Source: Armatimonadota bacterium (GTDB lineage: Bacteria; Armatimonadota; Zipacnadia; Zipacnadales; JABUFB01). From it: a DNA stretch of 64,000 nucleotides. Position numbers and translations under genes: made by a program. Position 1 is the stretch's first letter, and every line of letters starts with the position of its first letter. Of this stretch, positions 50,514 through 58,899 are shown in pieces. Location of the stretch: positions 186,001 to 250,000 of the forward strand of contig JABUFB010000001.1 of the NCBI GenBank assembly GCA_013314775.1, read 5' to 3'. The notes below the pieces were generated by a model. The model had not been told where the DNA came from, did not search any database, and saw only the letters and a program-made list of their open reading frames with translations.

Positions 50514-52779
50514 CCCCCAGCCAGCGCGCTTTCACCTGCGTCGTCGCAACCTTGCCCGAGTCCTTCCGCACCCGGTGAGTCACTTGCTCCACCCGATACT
50601 TCTGGTCAACCGCGCCCACCGTCTCCGCACCTTTGACCCGGATCACCTGCCCAACTCGGACCCCCGGCTCCAGCGGCATCGTCACCACAACATGTTCCGG
50701 CCGGGCTGACCGCTCCCGGAACAGTTCCTGGGCCAGCCGGTTCACCTCGGCTTGTGTGGTATACGTCTCCAACGCCGCGACCTCCATCTTCCGCCAGCCG
50801 ACATACACCTGCGCCTGCGCGTCAAACAGCGACGCCGGCTCGTAGATCACCGACCGCACCGGCCGGCCGTCCGGCCCAACTCCCAGCACCGCCACGTAGT
50901 TCGCAAAGTCCCCCTGGAACAGGCTTTCCCGCGGCCGCTCGATCGACAGCACGGCGCCGGGAGCATCAGGCTCGGGTGCCAGCTCGGCCCGGGTGTACAG
51001 CTCCCACCGCACTTCACTCCCGCAGGCGCCGGTCAGCGAACCGTCATGTTCCGTCAGGTTCTCCGCTGTCCGCGCATTGCGGCAGTGACGACACGCCTTC
51101 ATCAGCACGCCGTCCTCCCGGAAGAACACCGCGGCCCGGTAGTCGAACGCAGCCACTTCATCCAGGAACTCCGCCCACGTGCGCCCCGGTTCGGCCTGCC
51201 AAAGGGGCCGCTCAAAGCTCCCCGTGCTCAGCACCGTCCCCGTGTCTTCGAGCTCTCGCATCGCCTCGGGAATCCCGCACCGATCAAGCACCCACGCGAA
51301 CACGTCCTTTACCGCCCAGCCGTCGAACACCGGTGCCCGGCCGTCGCACTTCTCGTCCCGCAGTCGTACCATCGGATCGATGATCGCCGCCAGCATCCGG
51401 CTCTTCGGTCCCGCAAGCACCGCGGGCTCCGGCTCAACCAGGTACCCGTCCGCCACTGCCTCATACTCAGCCGTCCCGTCAGCCATCAGCCAGCCCAGTT
51501 CCAGCGACGCCCGCCGGTACTCCCCCGCATTCGCATGCTGCCCTAGCGAGTTATCCAGCTCAAGCGTGAACGCCGTCGCCCGGCCGTCATTACCTGACTC
51601 GCCCCACACCCTCTCGACATCCGCGCTGATGTCCGTCCATGCCGCCGCCCCGCTGTCAATGACCTCCGGGAATTGCCCGATCTGCACGCTGTACAGCTCC
51701 GGCGATACCGCCGTCTCGAACGCAGGCTCCGCAACCTGGTGCACATGCGGCGACATCGTGCATCGCCAGGCCCGTTCCGTTGCCCTTAGGTCCCCCCTCA
51801 GCGCCGTACTGTCCACTGCGGTCACTCCGGCCGAAACATTCCCATACCCATCTCGCACGGGCTGTGACCGGGCGTTCAGGATCAACTCCCCCGCACACGC
51901 CTCAGTGTCATACCCTGCCTCGATCGGCTCGCTGTCGATCTGAACCGCCGCCATTTTTATCGGGAGCACCGAGAACGCCCACTGTCCTGCGTTGTGCCAC
52001 AGCCCCAGGTGCCCCGCGCCCACCGAAACTTGCTCTGGCCCGGTCGGACAAACCCACAGGTCTTCGCTGAACCCATCCGTGGAAACAACCAGCCTCCCTC
52101 TCCACACCCCAATCCAGATCAGCAGCCGACCATCCGGTCCGTACCCCTCCAGCCGGCCAAACCGCGCTCCTCTGCCGGCGTTCGCTACACGTTCCCACAC
52201 TCCGCCCTGGCGCCGCTTCACAATCGGGCTCCCGCCGTACGGTAGCACCACCGACAACTCATGCGCGGACCCCAGCCCAAGTTCGATCGTGGTGCCTGGC
52301 GGATCGCCTCCCCAGTCGTGGTCAGGCCGCGGGGCCGTCCGGTACAGCGACACGCACACCACGGGGTTCGGCGGCAGCGTGAAACGGCTCACCGCACCCG
52401 TGCGCTCTCCCTGCCTGCCGTCGTACTGGTACAGCCGCACCTCCTCGCCCATCCCCAGACCAGTGAGCGGTAACCAGCTCCCTCCCCTGAGGTCGAAATG
52501 CTCCGTCCCCAACGCCTGGGTGGTATCCAGGAACGGGCGACAGATCACGCAGTTCAGGTCGGGGTGCTCCAGCACCATCGCCGTCGGCACAGGCGAAGCG
52601 TCACCCAACCCAGCCCCAATACCCAGTTCCGCCGGGCTAATCCGGCTGCAGACCACCGCCCCAACTCGCCACAGATCCGCGACCACATCGTACCGCCCGA
52701 ACCCGTCGTACCGCTGAATGAAGCGCTGGCCCGGCTCATAAAGCCGCGCGCGCGCTATCGGATGCTTGCGCTCAGACAT
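50503..52779 (-). CDS. Phage baseplate hub / tail-tip-like protein
   Basis: 758 residues from the ATG at 52777-52779 (GGAGAG about seven bases upstream); an ATG at 52818 is also in frame. The N-terminal half is a beta-rich laminin-like or lectin-like domain (LLIWIGVWRGRLVVSTDGF, GAGHLGLWHNAGQW). The second half has the layout of late-control/gp27-like hubs: TAFTLELDNSLGQ, VKDVFAWVLDRCGIP, TWAEFLDEVAAFDYRAAVFFREDGVLM, and EPGVRVGQVIRVKG near the end. It also has a HCRN...CxH-like Cys pair. Assignment rests on position and fold-like pattern. Confidence 0.7.
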   Translation of the reverse strand: MSERKHPIARARLYEPGQRFIQRYDGFGRYDVVADLWRVGAVVCSRISPAELGIGAGLGDASPVPTAMVLEHPDLNCVICRPFLDTTQALGTEHFDLRGGSWLPLTGLGMGEEVRLYQYDGRQGERTGAVSRFTLPPNPVVCVSLYRTAPRPDHDWGGDPPGTTIELGLGSAHELSVVLPYGGSPIVKRRQGGVWERVANAGRGARFGRLEGYGPDGRLLIWIGVWRGRLVVSTDGFSEDLWVCPTGPEQVSVGAGHLGLWHNAGQWAFSVLPIKMAAVQIDSEPIEAGYDTEACAGELILNARSQPVRDGYGNVSAGVTAVDSTALRGDLRATERAWRCTMSPHVHQVAEPAFETAVSPELYSVQIGQFPEVIDSGAAAWTDISADVERVWGESGNDGRATAFTLELDNSLGQHANAGEYRRASLELGWLMADGTAEYEAVADGYLVEPEPAVLAGPKSRMLAAIIDPMVRLRDEKCDGRAPVFDGWAVKDVFAWVLDRCGIPEAMRELEDTGTVLSTGSFERPLWQAEPGRTWAEFLDEVAAFDYRAAVFFREDGVLMKACRHCRNARTAENLTEHDGSLTGACGSEVRWELYTRAELAPEPDAPGAVLSIERPRESLFQGDFANYVAVLGVGPDGRPVRSVIYEPASLFDAQAQVYVGWRKMEVAALETYTTQAEVNRLAQELFRERSARPEHVVVTMPLEPGVRVGQVIRVKGAETVGAVDQKYRVEQVTHRVRKDSGKVATTQVKARWLGDGA

Positions 52780-52824
52780 GCCCACTCTCCCGCGCCCATT
52801 CTCGCTGTGCCGGCGCATCGTCCC

Positions 52825-53130
52825 TCAGATGGCGCTTTCTTCCGTCCACGTTTCGCCGTCGTCACAAGAGCAGTAAAACACTACGTGCGGCCATCGCGGG
52901 ATACCCACGAGCAGCGGCGACCCTTGTCCCACCAGTTTCACCAACGCCGCCCTCTGGTCGCACGCAACAGGCGCGACGCTCTTCTCCTCCGAGCCGTCCC
53001 CGTACTCCAGCCAGGTCTCATTCGCCAGGTTCAGCCGTCGGATCACGTACTCCCCGCCTCGGATTCCCACCACGTACACAATCCCGTTGTGCTCAACCGC
53101 GCTCGGGTGCGCAAGCAGCGCCTCCGCCAT
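52825..53130 (-). CDS. Small phage protein with BNR-like motif
   Basis: 101 residues. The sequence ends VVFYCSCDDGETWTEESA, which looks like a BNR/Asp-box (S-x-D-x-G-x-x-W), and VEHNGIVYVVGIRGGEYVIRRL resembles one sheet of a beta-propeller. Possibly the detached end of the larger protein upstream, which carries a similar BNR-like stretch in its last 120 residues. Confidence 0.65.
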   Translation of the reverse strand: MAEALLAHPSAVEHNGIVYVVGIRGGEYVIRRLNLANETWLEYGDGSEEKSVAPVACDQRAALVKLVGQGSPLLVGIPRWPHVVFYCSCDDGETWTEESAI

Positions 53131-53133
53131 CTC

Positions 53134-55971
53134 TCAAGCCTCCCCGGAACGCCAGTCATCCCTCGACACACTCACACGGATCTGGGAGTCGCCCCTCTGC
53201 ATCGCAAGCACCAGCCCCCCAGCGCCGTCCTTGGCCAGTGCGGGCTCGTCGCAGATCCCCTCCTTGGTCACCTGCGTTCCGCCGTCCCAGTTCCCGGCCA
53301 TCCCCATCCTGCGGTGTACTCGGATATTGCCCTCGTCGCAGTAGGCCGCGAAGATCTGGCCAAATCGGTCCTGCGCAAGACACGGGTTCCCCCACAGCCG
53401 ATCAGCCTGCACCGCAGTCGGGACCGATCGCCTCGGACCCACATCAAGCCCCGCCGCATCCGCCAGGAAAGGCACATCGGCAACCAGCGTGAACCTGCAC
53501 CCAGGCGCGCTCGCTGGCGAGACCAGCCGGACGTCCCGCACTCCCGTATACAGTCCCACGCCGCGATACGGCGCCGCAGCCGTCTCCGCCTTCAGCTTCG
53601 GCACGAGACTCACCCGCACCGCATCGCCCAACGGCACTTCCTCACACGGTCCGCGGCTTCCCGCCGGGATCGTCACCCGCCGCGTCTCCCAGGTACCGTC
53701 ACCAAGCTCGCAGTCCACATCCACGGTGAACGTCAACGGTGCCACGTATCCGGGCTCAAACACCGCCTTCAGTTGCGCCAGCCCAAGTTCCCGGCCGATC
53801 TCGGGCAGCCCCTCGAAATAGCCCATCCCGTGCCCCGCCGTGAACATCGGCGTTCCGTCACCGTCGAACCTCCCGAAACCTTTACCGTCCCCAAACCGGT
53901 CCACGTGTCGAGCTATCCACCGGGGAGCATTCGTCGGCTGAGCGGGTCCCCTCTGCCAGAGAAAGTCATCGGTTTCGTCGTAGATATCGGGCCGCCAGTG
54001 GTACCGCACCATTCTCGCTGACACCAGGTCCCTGGCCGGCACCAACACCCGTAGCATTCGCCGCCCGGTCCCACCCACCGTTGGCGTCCGAAAGAACGTC
54101 CGGCAGTCCATCGCCCTTGCATCGCCGAATACAGCGGCGCACTGTTCGCAGTACCCCTGTTCAGCCACTCCTGTTCCCGGATCACGGTGCGCAGGTCCGC
54201 CGCAATACGGGCACAGAAGGCCCGTTACGCTGGTCACATCGCACTGCCCGTCCCTGGGCCCGCACCGGGTCTCCCCAAACACCATCGGCTCCCCGAATTC
54301 CAGCCCCATCCGCGCCGCCTCCGGGTGCTCCTCGTCAATCGCCGCATCCCCGTGGGCAACCACATTCCCGTGGACCTTGCCGCCCAGGAGCATCTTGGCT
54401 TCCGGGTAATAACCCGTCGCCCGATACAGCCCTGGCGCCGTTTCCCAATTCTCGAACGGTTGTGTCCCCAGCACCAACCCCGTCGCGATGATCCCCTCTG
54501 GCTCTACCAGCGCATACTCCCGCACCACCGGTCCGCCGTACACAAGTTCCTCCAGGTTCTCCACATACCGGAACTTCGGCAGCGTTCCCTCGGTCTCCCA
54601 GCCCCCGTAACTCGCCTCCACTGTCCCGAATCGTTCCTGCGTCTCCGGGTCCTCGACCCAGATGCTCCCCGGCACCCAGGGGAAGTTCTTGTGCCCGAAA
54701 TCTCCCTTACGCCATGCCTCGGGCCGGTACTCCTCGAGCCACGACGAGTACATGCGCGCACCCAGCACCACGTCCGAATAAGGAGCGCCCAGCACCGGCA
54801 CGCTGCCCCAGGTTTCATCGTGGATAACCAACTCGCCGCCAAATCCACTCGGTGGCAACTCCGCCCACCAGAAACCGCCCTCATCCGTGGTCGCCACAGT
54901 CCCCACGATCGTGCACGTCTCCAGATCCAGCACCTTGATAGCCATTCCCACCGCCGGGACCCCCGGCCTCAGGTACACTCGCCCCGCGTAGACGAGGTCC
55001 TCGAGCGGGTACTCCTCAAGCGTCCCCATCACAACCGTGCTCGTAAGCCCCGGTTCAAGCGTCACGACCTTCCGCGCACACCCAAACGTGCTGTCCCACG
55101 TGCCCCAATCGGTCCGCCGGAACTGAACCACCGAATGCTCGCATGCCGGCAGCCCGCTGATAGTCACCTCGCCGGATGGAGGGATTTCATACGCCTGCCC
55201 CGCATCATCCATCGTCCCCACCAGCACCCACGCCCCCGGAGTGCCCACGATCCGCAGGCTCGAACTCAGCAGGTCAATCACTGCCCACCGGCCTTCGCTC
55301 GCAACCGCCTTCACACCCCGATGTACCGCGTACGTCACCTGCGCAGTCCGCTCCGGCGCCGTGTATACTGTCTCGGGGCAGTCGTCACGCCGGTCACCCT
55401 GTCGCTGGTAGATCGCTCCGTGCCCTTTCGGTGCGATGAACTCCCACTCGCCGTTCTCGTCCGTCTCGATAGGCGTCCGCACCACCGGCCCCTCAACCCA
55501 TGTCTCGAGTTCCTCGGAGTAGACCAGCTCGTTGTACTCCTGGCTGTCCCAGAACAGGACGCGTCCGTCACTCTCCGTTGCCAGTTCGGTCTCTAGGCTC
55601 ACCTGGGCCCCCTGAATCGGAGCCCCGTTCTCCAGGACGCGTCCCTGCAGCCGGTAGCCCATCACGAACGTCTCCGCGAAGGGTGCCGCGCGAAACTCGG
55701 TCCCCTGCACTCGCACGCCCCAGTACCCGTCATCCACCAGCACCGCATACCGCTCAACCGGCAGGCCGCGCCACATCTCTTGCACCAGCCATACCCGCAC
55801 TCCGGCCAGCGCCACGTCGGGCCCTCGCGCCTTGAACACCTGACCGCTGATGGTCCCGTCCGTAACTTCAAACGCGAACGAGCCATCCTCGTCCGCCTGC
55901 GTCCCTGCCACCACTGTCCCACTCGCCGCTCCCAGCCCCACCGCGTCCTGTAGCTTGAATCGACAGATCAT
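53134..55971 (-). CDS. Large beta-rich phage tail protein with carboxypeptidase-regulatory-like domains and zinc ribbon
   Basis: 945 residues with GGAGG seven bases before the ATG. Repeated beta-sandwich segments have the look of carboxypeptidase-regulatory domains (ADEDGSFAFEV, LQGRVLENGAPIQGAQVSLETELATESDGRV, YAGRVYLRPGVPAVGMAIKVLDLETCTIVGTVATTDEGGFWWAELP). A zinc ribbon follows near 610-650 (CPYCGGPAHRD...YCEQCAAVFG). The last 110 residues carry BNR-like strands (CLAQDRFGQIFAAYCDEGNIRV, EPALAKDGAGGLVLAMQ). Likely a long tail fibre or tip protein that contacts host surface polymers; that role is inferred. Confidence 0.75.
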   Translation of the reverse strand: MICRFKLQDAVGLGAASGTVVAGTQADEDGSFAFEVTDGTISGQVFKARGPDVALAGVRVWLVQEMWRGLPVERYAVLVDDGYWGVRVQGTEFRAAPFAETFVMGYRLQGRVLENGAPIQGAQVSLETELATESDGRVLFWDSQEYNELVYSEELETWVEGPVVRTPIETDENGEWEFIAPKGHGAIYQRQGDRRDDCPETVYTAPERTAQVTYAVHRGVKAVASEGRWAVIDLLSSSLRIVGTPGAWVLVGTMDDAGQAYEIPPSGEVTISGLPACEHSVVQFRRTDWGTWDSTFGCARKVVTLEPGLTSTVVMGTLEEYPLEDLVYAGRVYLRPGVPAVGMAIKVLDLETCTIVGTVATTDEGGFWWAELPPSGFGGELVIHDETWGSVPVLGAPYSDVVLGARMYSSWLEEYRPEAWRKGDFGHKNFPWVPGSIWVEDPETQERFGTVEASYGGWETEGTLPKFRYVENLEELVYGGPVVREYALVEPEGIIATGLVLGTQPFENWETAPGLYRATGYYPEAKMLLGGKVHGNVVAHGDAAIDEEHPEAARMGLEFGEPMVFGETRCGPRDGQCDVTSVTGLLCPYCGGPAHRDPGTGVAEQGYCEQCAAVFGDARAMDCRTFFRTPTVGGTGRRMLRVLVPARDLVSARMVRYHWRPDIYDETDDFLWQRGPAQPTNAPRWIARHVDRFGDGKGFGRFDGDGTPMFTAGHGMGYFEGLPEIGRELGLAQLKAVFEPGYVAPLTFTVDVDCELGDGTWETRRVTIPAGSRGPCEEVPLGDAVRVSLVPKLKAETAAAPYRGVGLYTGVRDVRLVSPASAPGCRFTLVADVPFLADAAGLDVGPRRSVPTAVQADRLWGNPCLAQDRFGQIFAAYCDEGNIRVHRRMGMAGNWDGGTQVTKEGICDEPALAKDGAGGLVLAMQRGDSQIRVSVSRDDWRSGEA

Positions 55972-56008
55972 CCGCCCACCTCCAGGTGCCGGCGGTGCAG
56001 CCGCTCAT

Positions 56009-56701
56009 CTACCGCGCCAGTTCCAGCCGCATCTCGCGCACTTGGTCCCTGCTAACACCGAACTCCACCGCATCCACTGCCTCCATGCACTCCTCGGCAC
56101 AGTGCCCGACGGGCCTCTTGCGCACACTCAACGCGCCCTCGCTCTCATCGAGCAGCGCTCCCTCGGCATGCGCATCTGCCCCCGTCCGTCCAACTCGCCT
56201 GCCCGGCACAATTTCATCGCCACGCCTCAACCGGTCTCGTGCCTTCGGTGCCGTCTCCGCCGTGTCCCGTCGCCACATCCACCCATACCCGGGCCGGCCC
56301 GGATGCGCGATGCCCCCGGGACGACCAGTCACCGCGCGCCCAGTCTCCGGTCCTGGTTCCCCCCGCGGTCCAGCCCATTCTCCAGCTTGCCCGGCCTCCT
56401 GTGCTCGGGCCTCGGACAGAACGCCCCCCCGCTCTGTCACTTCCTCATCGCTCTGTGCCCACTTCGGCCTGCAAGCCCTCCCCTCGCCGTGCCTCACCCG
56501 GGCCGGCCGACCCAATCTCCGCGCTTGTCGCAGCACGCTCCTGTGGCTCCGCAATCCCCGCATTGCTATCTCGATGCCGTCTCTTCCGCGCCACCCCGGC
56601 CACACAGTCGCTTCCGCGTCATCTCGCTCTCGAGCGACATGCCCCACCGTGCCCTCGCCCGCGCAGAACAAAGCCCCGTGCAAGGGTCCCTCCCACCGCA
56701 C
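56009..56701 (-). CDS. Short protein at the tape-measure position (function unknown)
   Basis: 230 residues if read from the GTG at 56701; the frame opens at 56788, inside the T reading frame. Arg/Gly/Glu-rich with PKWAQSDEEVTERGGVLSEARA, GYGWMWRRDTAETAPKARDRLRRGDEIV and a better-conserved-looking end (GHCAEECMEAVDAVEFGVSRDQVREM). In tailed phages the gene after G/T is the tape measure, normally far longer and rich in long helices and hydrophobic segments; this one is neither. Coding status is supported by the open frame and position only. Confidence 0.5.
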   Translation of the reverse strand: MRWEGPLHGALFCAGEGTVGHVARERDDAEATVWPGWRGRDGIEIAMRGLRSHRSVLRQARRLGRPARVRHGEGRACRPKWAQSDEEVTERGGVLSEARAQEAGQAGEWAGPRGEPGPETGRAVTGRPGGIAHPGRPGYGWMWRRDTAETAPKARDRLRRGDEIVPGRRVGRTGADAHAEGALLDESEGALSVRKRPVGHCAEECMEAVDAVEFGVSRDQVREMRLELAR

Positions 56702-56727
56702 GGGGCATCTCTCTACTCTGCCCTGCC

Positions 56728-57048
56728 TCACGTCAGCCCTTTGCCATCCCCGCTCGCCGGCCATAGCTCCACCCGCCACCACGGCCACATCTCCAGAGCC
56801 TCGATTCCCGGTCTCATCCCCGCCGCGTCCACCAACCGCTGGTCACAACGCCCCAACGCAACCAGCCTTACTGCGAGGCACGAAAGCGCCCGAACCGCCC
56901 TCGGCCCCAGCACCCGTTCCAGTGCCGCCTGACTTGCGAAATCCGTCCCCTCGCGCACCCGGGGCACATCCGCTGGCCCATCGTCAGCACTCACCAGCCC
57001 AACTGGGCTTATCCCCGCGGTCCCACGCAGGTTCGCCAGCGCCCTCAC
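56728..57048 (-). CDS. Tail assembly chaperone, T part (expressed by -1 frameshift from G)
   Basis: 106-codon frame that begins exactly where a -1 slip on the heptamer at 57048-57054 would place the ribosome (first codon GTG at 57048). It has no ribosome site of its own. Sequence: VRALANLRGTAG near the start, ALERVLGPRAVRALSCLAVRLVALGRCDQRLVDAAGM, and WPWWRVELWPA near the end. As in lambda gpGT, the fused product (about 265 residues) would be made at low frequency beside G. Confidence 0.75.
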   Translation of the reverse strand: MRALANLRGTAGISPVGLVSADDGPADVPRVREGTDFASQAALERVLGPRAVRALSCLAVRLVALGRCDQRLVDAAGMRPGIEALEMWPWWRVELWPASGDGKGLT

Positions 57049-57524
57049 TTTTTTTTCGCGTCATCCAGTGCTTGCCTTCCCGCGCGATCACGCAGGTTCA
57101 CTTTCGCCAGGCATTCCTCGATCCACTCACCAATTTCAGGGCTCAGCTCGGACAGGAACACCTCTCTCTCGCACGGCTCAAGCGTCCCCGCCTCCCGGAC
57201 TCTCACCCGGCCGTCCTCACCGCGCTCCGGCAGTGCGAAATCCACCAGGCACCGCTCTAGCTCATAGAGTCGCATCGCCCACAGATCATACTGTCTCCGA
57301 ACGCTCAGCACCCGCGCGTGGTCGTCCAGTTCATACTCCTCAACCGTCCCCACGCTCTCGCGCTCCAGGCTCTCCCGGTACGTCAACGGGCGCACCACGA
57401 CCCACGCCTCGCAGTCATCCCCGGGGTATTCGAAGCGCACCGCTTTGCCGGGCTGGGCGACGTGTGTCACCCATTGGCATCGCTCAGCTTCGCCCGCGAT
57501 AACGCCGCCGTCCCCCTCACTCAC
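57045..57524 (-). CDS. Tail assembly chaperone, G part
   Basis: 159 residues from the GTG at 57522-57524, which overlaps the tail tube stop (GTGA). Motifs: FEYPGDDCEAWVVVRPLTYRESL, YELDDHARVLSVRRQYDLWAMRLYELERCLVDF, EREVFLSELSPEIGEWIEECL and the lysine run AKKK just before the stop. This is the position and length of lambda gpG-like chaperones. The lysine codons AAA AAA AAG form the slippery site. Confidence 0.8.
   Translation of the reverse strand: MSEGDGGVIAGEAERCQWVTHVAQPGKAVRFEYPGDDCEAWVVVRPLTYRESLERESVGTVEEYELDDHARVLSVRRQYDLWAMRLYELERCLVDFALPERGEDGRVRVREAGTLEPCEREVFLSELSPEIGEWIEECLAKVNLRDRAGRQALDDAKKK
57048..57054 (-). promoter_or_regulatory. Programmed -1 frameshift site A AAA AAG
   Basis: The minus strand reads GCG AAA AAA AAG TGA in the G frame, with eight consecutive A. 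The heptamer A AAA AAG is the most efficient bacterial -1 slippery sequence. A slip of one base moves the ribosome to GTG AGG GCG of the T frame, which stays open for 106 codons. Downstream structure was not evaluated by folding. Confidence 0.8.
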
Positions 57525-58426
57525 GCAAGCACCACCGGGGGCGTCACCCCATCTGCGCTTCCCAGCGCTACGAAACTCACTTCCTCCACGATCCTCCGTG
57601 CATGGGATCCCGGCAGCCCCAGGTCCGATCCCGAATACAGAACCCGTGGCAGATGGATCGTCGCCACAGTCACGTCGCGCTCCAGCGTGAGCACCAGCGC
57701 GGCCTCCTGCCCCGACACGAAGTCCCCATACACCCCGGCATCCACGAAGTCCCGCGACAGGCTCCCGGTGCACCGCAACCCCGCCAGGTTATATAGTTGC
57801 GTCGGGTTGCCGGTCTCTCCCAGCCGCAAGCCCTCCGCCGGATCCTCCAGCATCGTGTTGATCTCGATCCGGATAGCCTCGCAGTTCACATCCTCGGCCA
57901 CCGCCTGGCCGCCCACCGAAAGCTCAACCTTTGCTTCTCGGAACAGGTACGGTGCGGACAGAGGCATCACCGGATTGGCCGTTCCACCCCTCTCCATCTT
58001 CAGGCCCGCGACTTCCAGTGTGCACGTCACCGGCTCGCCTTTCACCAGGTCGAATACCGCCTTGGCCACCTTCAGATCCGTCAGCTTCTTGACCTCATGT
58101 ACGCAGTCGATCAGCGCCGACGCCCACTTGCCCTGGTTGTCCGCGTCTCGGTCCTGGATCCAGGCGAACAGTTGGCTCACGCTGCCCGGGATCACTGGAA
58201 AACGCAGCCTGCCCTCAGCCCACTCTCCTGCCGAATAGTAGCTGGTCTGGTAGTCCTTCCCGTCGGCCGTGTCCAGCATCACATAGTTCTTCTTCCACTC
58301 AACCGTGTCCACCGGGGTATCGCTGTCCCCCATCAGCGGCAGCCAGGTGCTCGGAGCCTGGTACACACCTTTCTGCGCTTGCAGTCCGAAACCGAATGCC
58401 CCGTCCATCGAAAGGGCCACCGACAT
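57521..58426 (-). CDS. Phage major tail tube protein
   Basis: 301 residues from the ATG at 58424-58426 with GAGGGTG upstream; an ATG at 58525 is in frame but unsupported. AFGFGLQAQKGVYQAPSTWLPL is typical of the start of tail tube proteins, and LRFPVIPGSVSQLFAWIQDRD, GEPVTCTLEVAGLKM, RIEINTMLEDPAEGL and RDVTVATIHLPRVLY read as the beta-strands of a tube fold. Position just before the G/T cassette supports the call. Confidence 0.8.
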   Translation of the reverse strand: MSVALSMDGAFGFGLQAQKGVYQAPSTWLPLMGDSDTPVDTVEWKKNYVMLDTADGKDYQTSYYSAGEWAEGRLRFPVIPGSVSQLFAWIQDRDADNQGKWASALIDCVHEVKKLTDLKVAKAVFDLVKGEPVTCTLEVAGLKMERGGTANPVMPLSAPYLFREAKVELSVGGQAVAEDVNCEAIRIEINTMLEDPAEGLRLGETGNPTQLYNLAGLRCTGSLSRDFVDAGVYGDFVSGQEAALVLTLERDVTVATIHLPRVLYSGSDLGLPGSHARRIVEEVSFVALGSADGVTPPVVLA

Positions 58427-58899
58427 TCGCACACCCTCTTTCTTGCGATCCAGGCATAACCGCCTGACATTCTCGTGCTCACTCTGCGACCTACGCCCGG
58501 CCTTCCCCCAATGGGAGACTGGCACTCGAACTCAAGCCCCGTCCCAGTTCGATGCCTGCACCCGATGCGCCGTCGCCCGCGGTCGTCTATGAACCCCGCA
58601 CAGGCATCCATCCTGCGACCGCACGCAGTTGCTTCGGGGTGCCGGTCCCCGGTGTCTGCCTTCATCGTCCCTCATCGTCGTCCGTCGTCGGCCCTTGCCC
58701 TCTGTGGTGCGCGGGCCCGTGCCGGGTGATCGCTATCAGTCACCCACCCGTCCTTGCCGTTCAGCCCCGCAGGGGCGCTGGCTCTTTGCCACCAGCGTGA
58801 GCTGGTGGCCCGTGCGGTCCGCAGTTGCCTTTCCCCCTCGTCCTGAGCAGCCTCACCGCGAAGGAGAGGGGGGCAGGGGGGAGAGGCAGCCTCTTCCAC
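58427..58899. other. Non-coding gap with repeat A inside the late operon
   Basis: 473 bp between tail completion and tail tube genes, unusual for a phage late operon. It contains repeat A (58762-58808) and a purine/pyrimidine-rich run near 58830-58895. Short ORFs here look like shadows. Parts of 58670-58730 resemble 59660-59700 (CGTCGTC-GTCGT...GCGGGC). Confidence 0.5.
58762..58808 (-). repeat. Dispersed two-hairpin repeat A, copy 2
   Basis: Minus-strand reading is CCACCAGC-TCAC-GCTGGTGG, CAAAGAGC, then GCCCC/GGGGC, the same order and spacing as 31312-31356. About 45 bases with only a few differences. Confidence 0.75.

Noticed and set aside
52498-57260. Long plus-strand ORFs over the phage block (for example 54187-55596 and 55986-57260)
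   Set aside because: Low-complexity Pro/Arg/Ser-rich readings opposite minus-strand genes with overlaps, ribosome sites and phage motifs.
58427-58899. Additional small phage gene in the gap
   Set aside because: Short frames here lack ribosome sites and overlap repeat A; composition matches non-coding repeat DNA.
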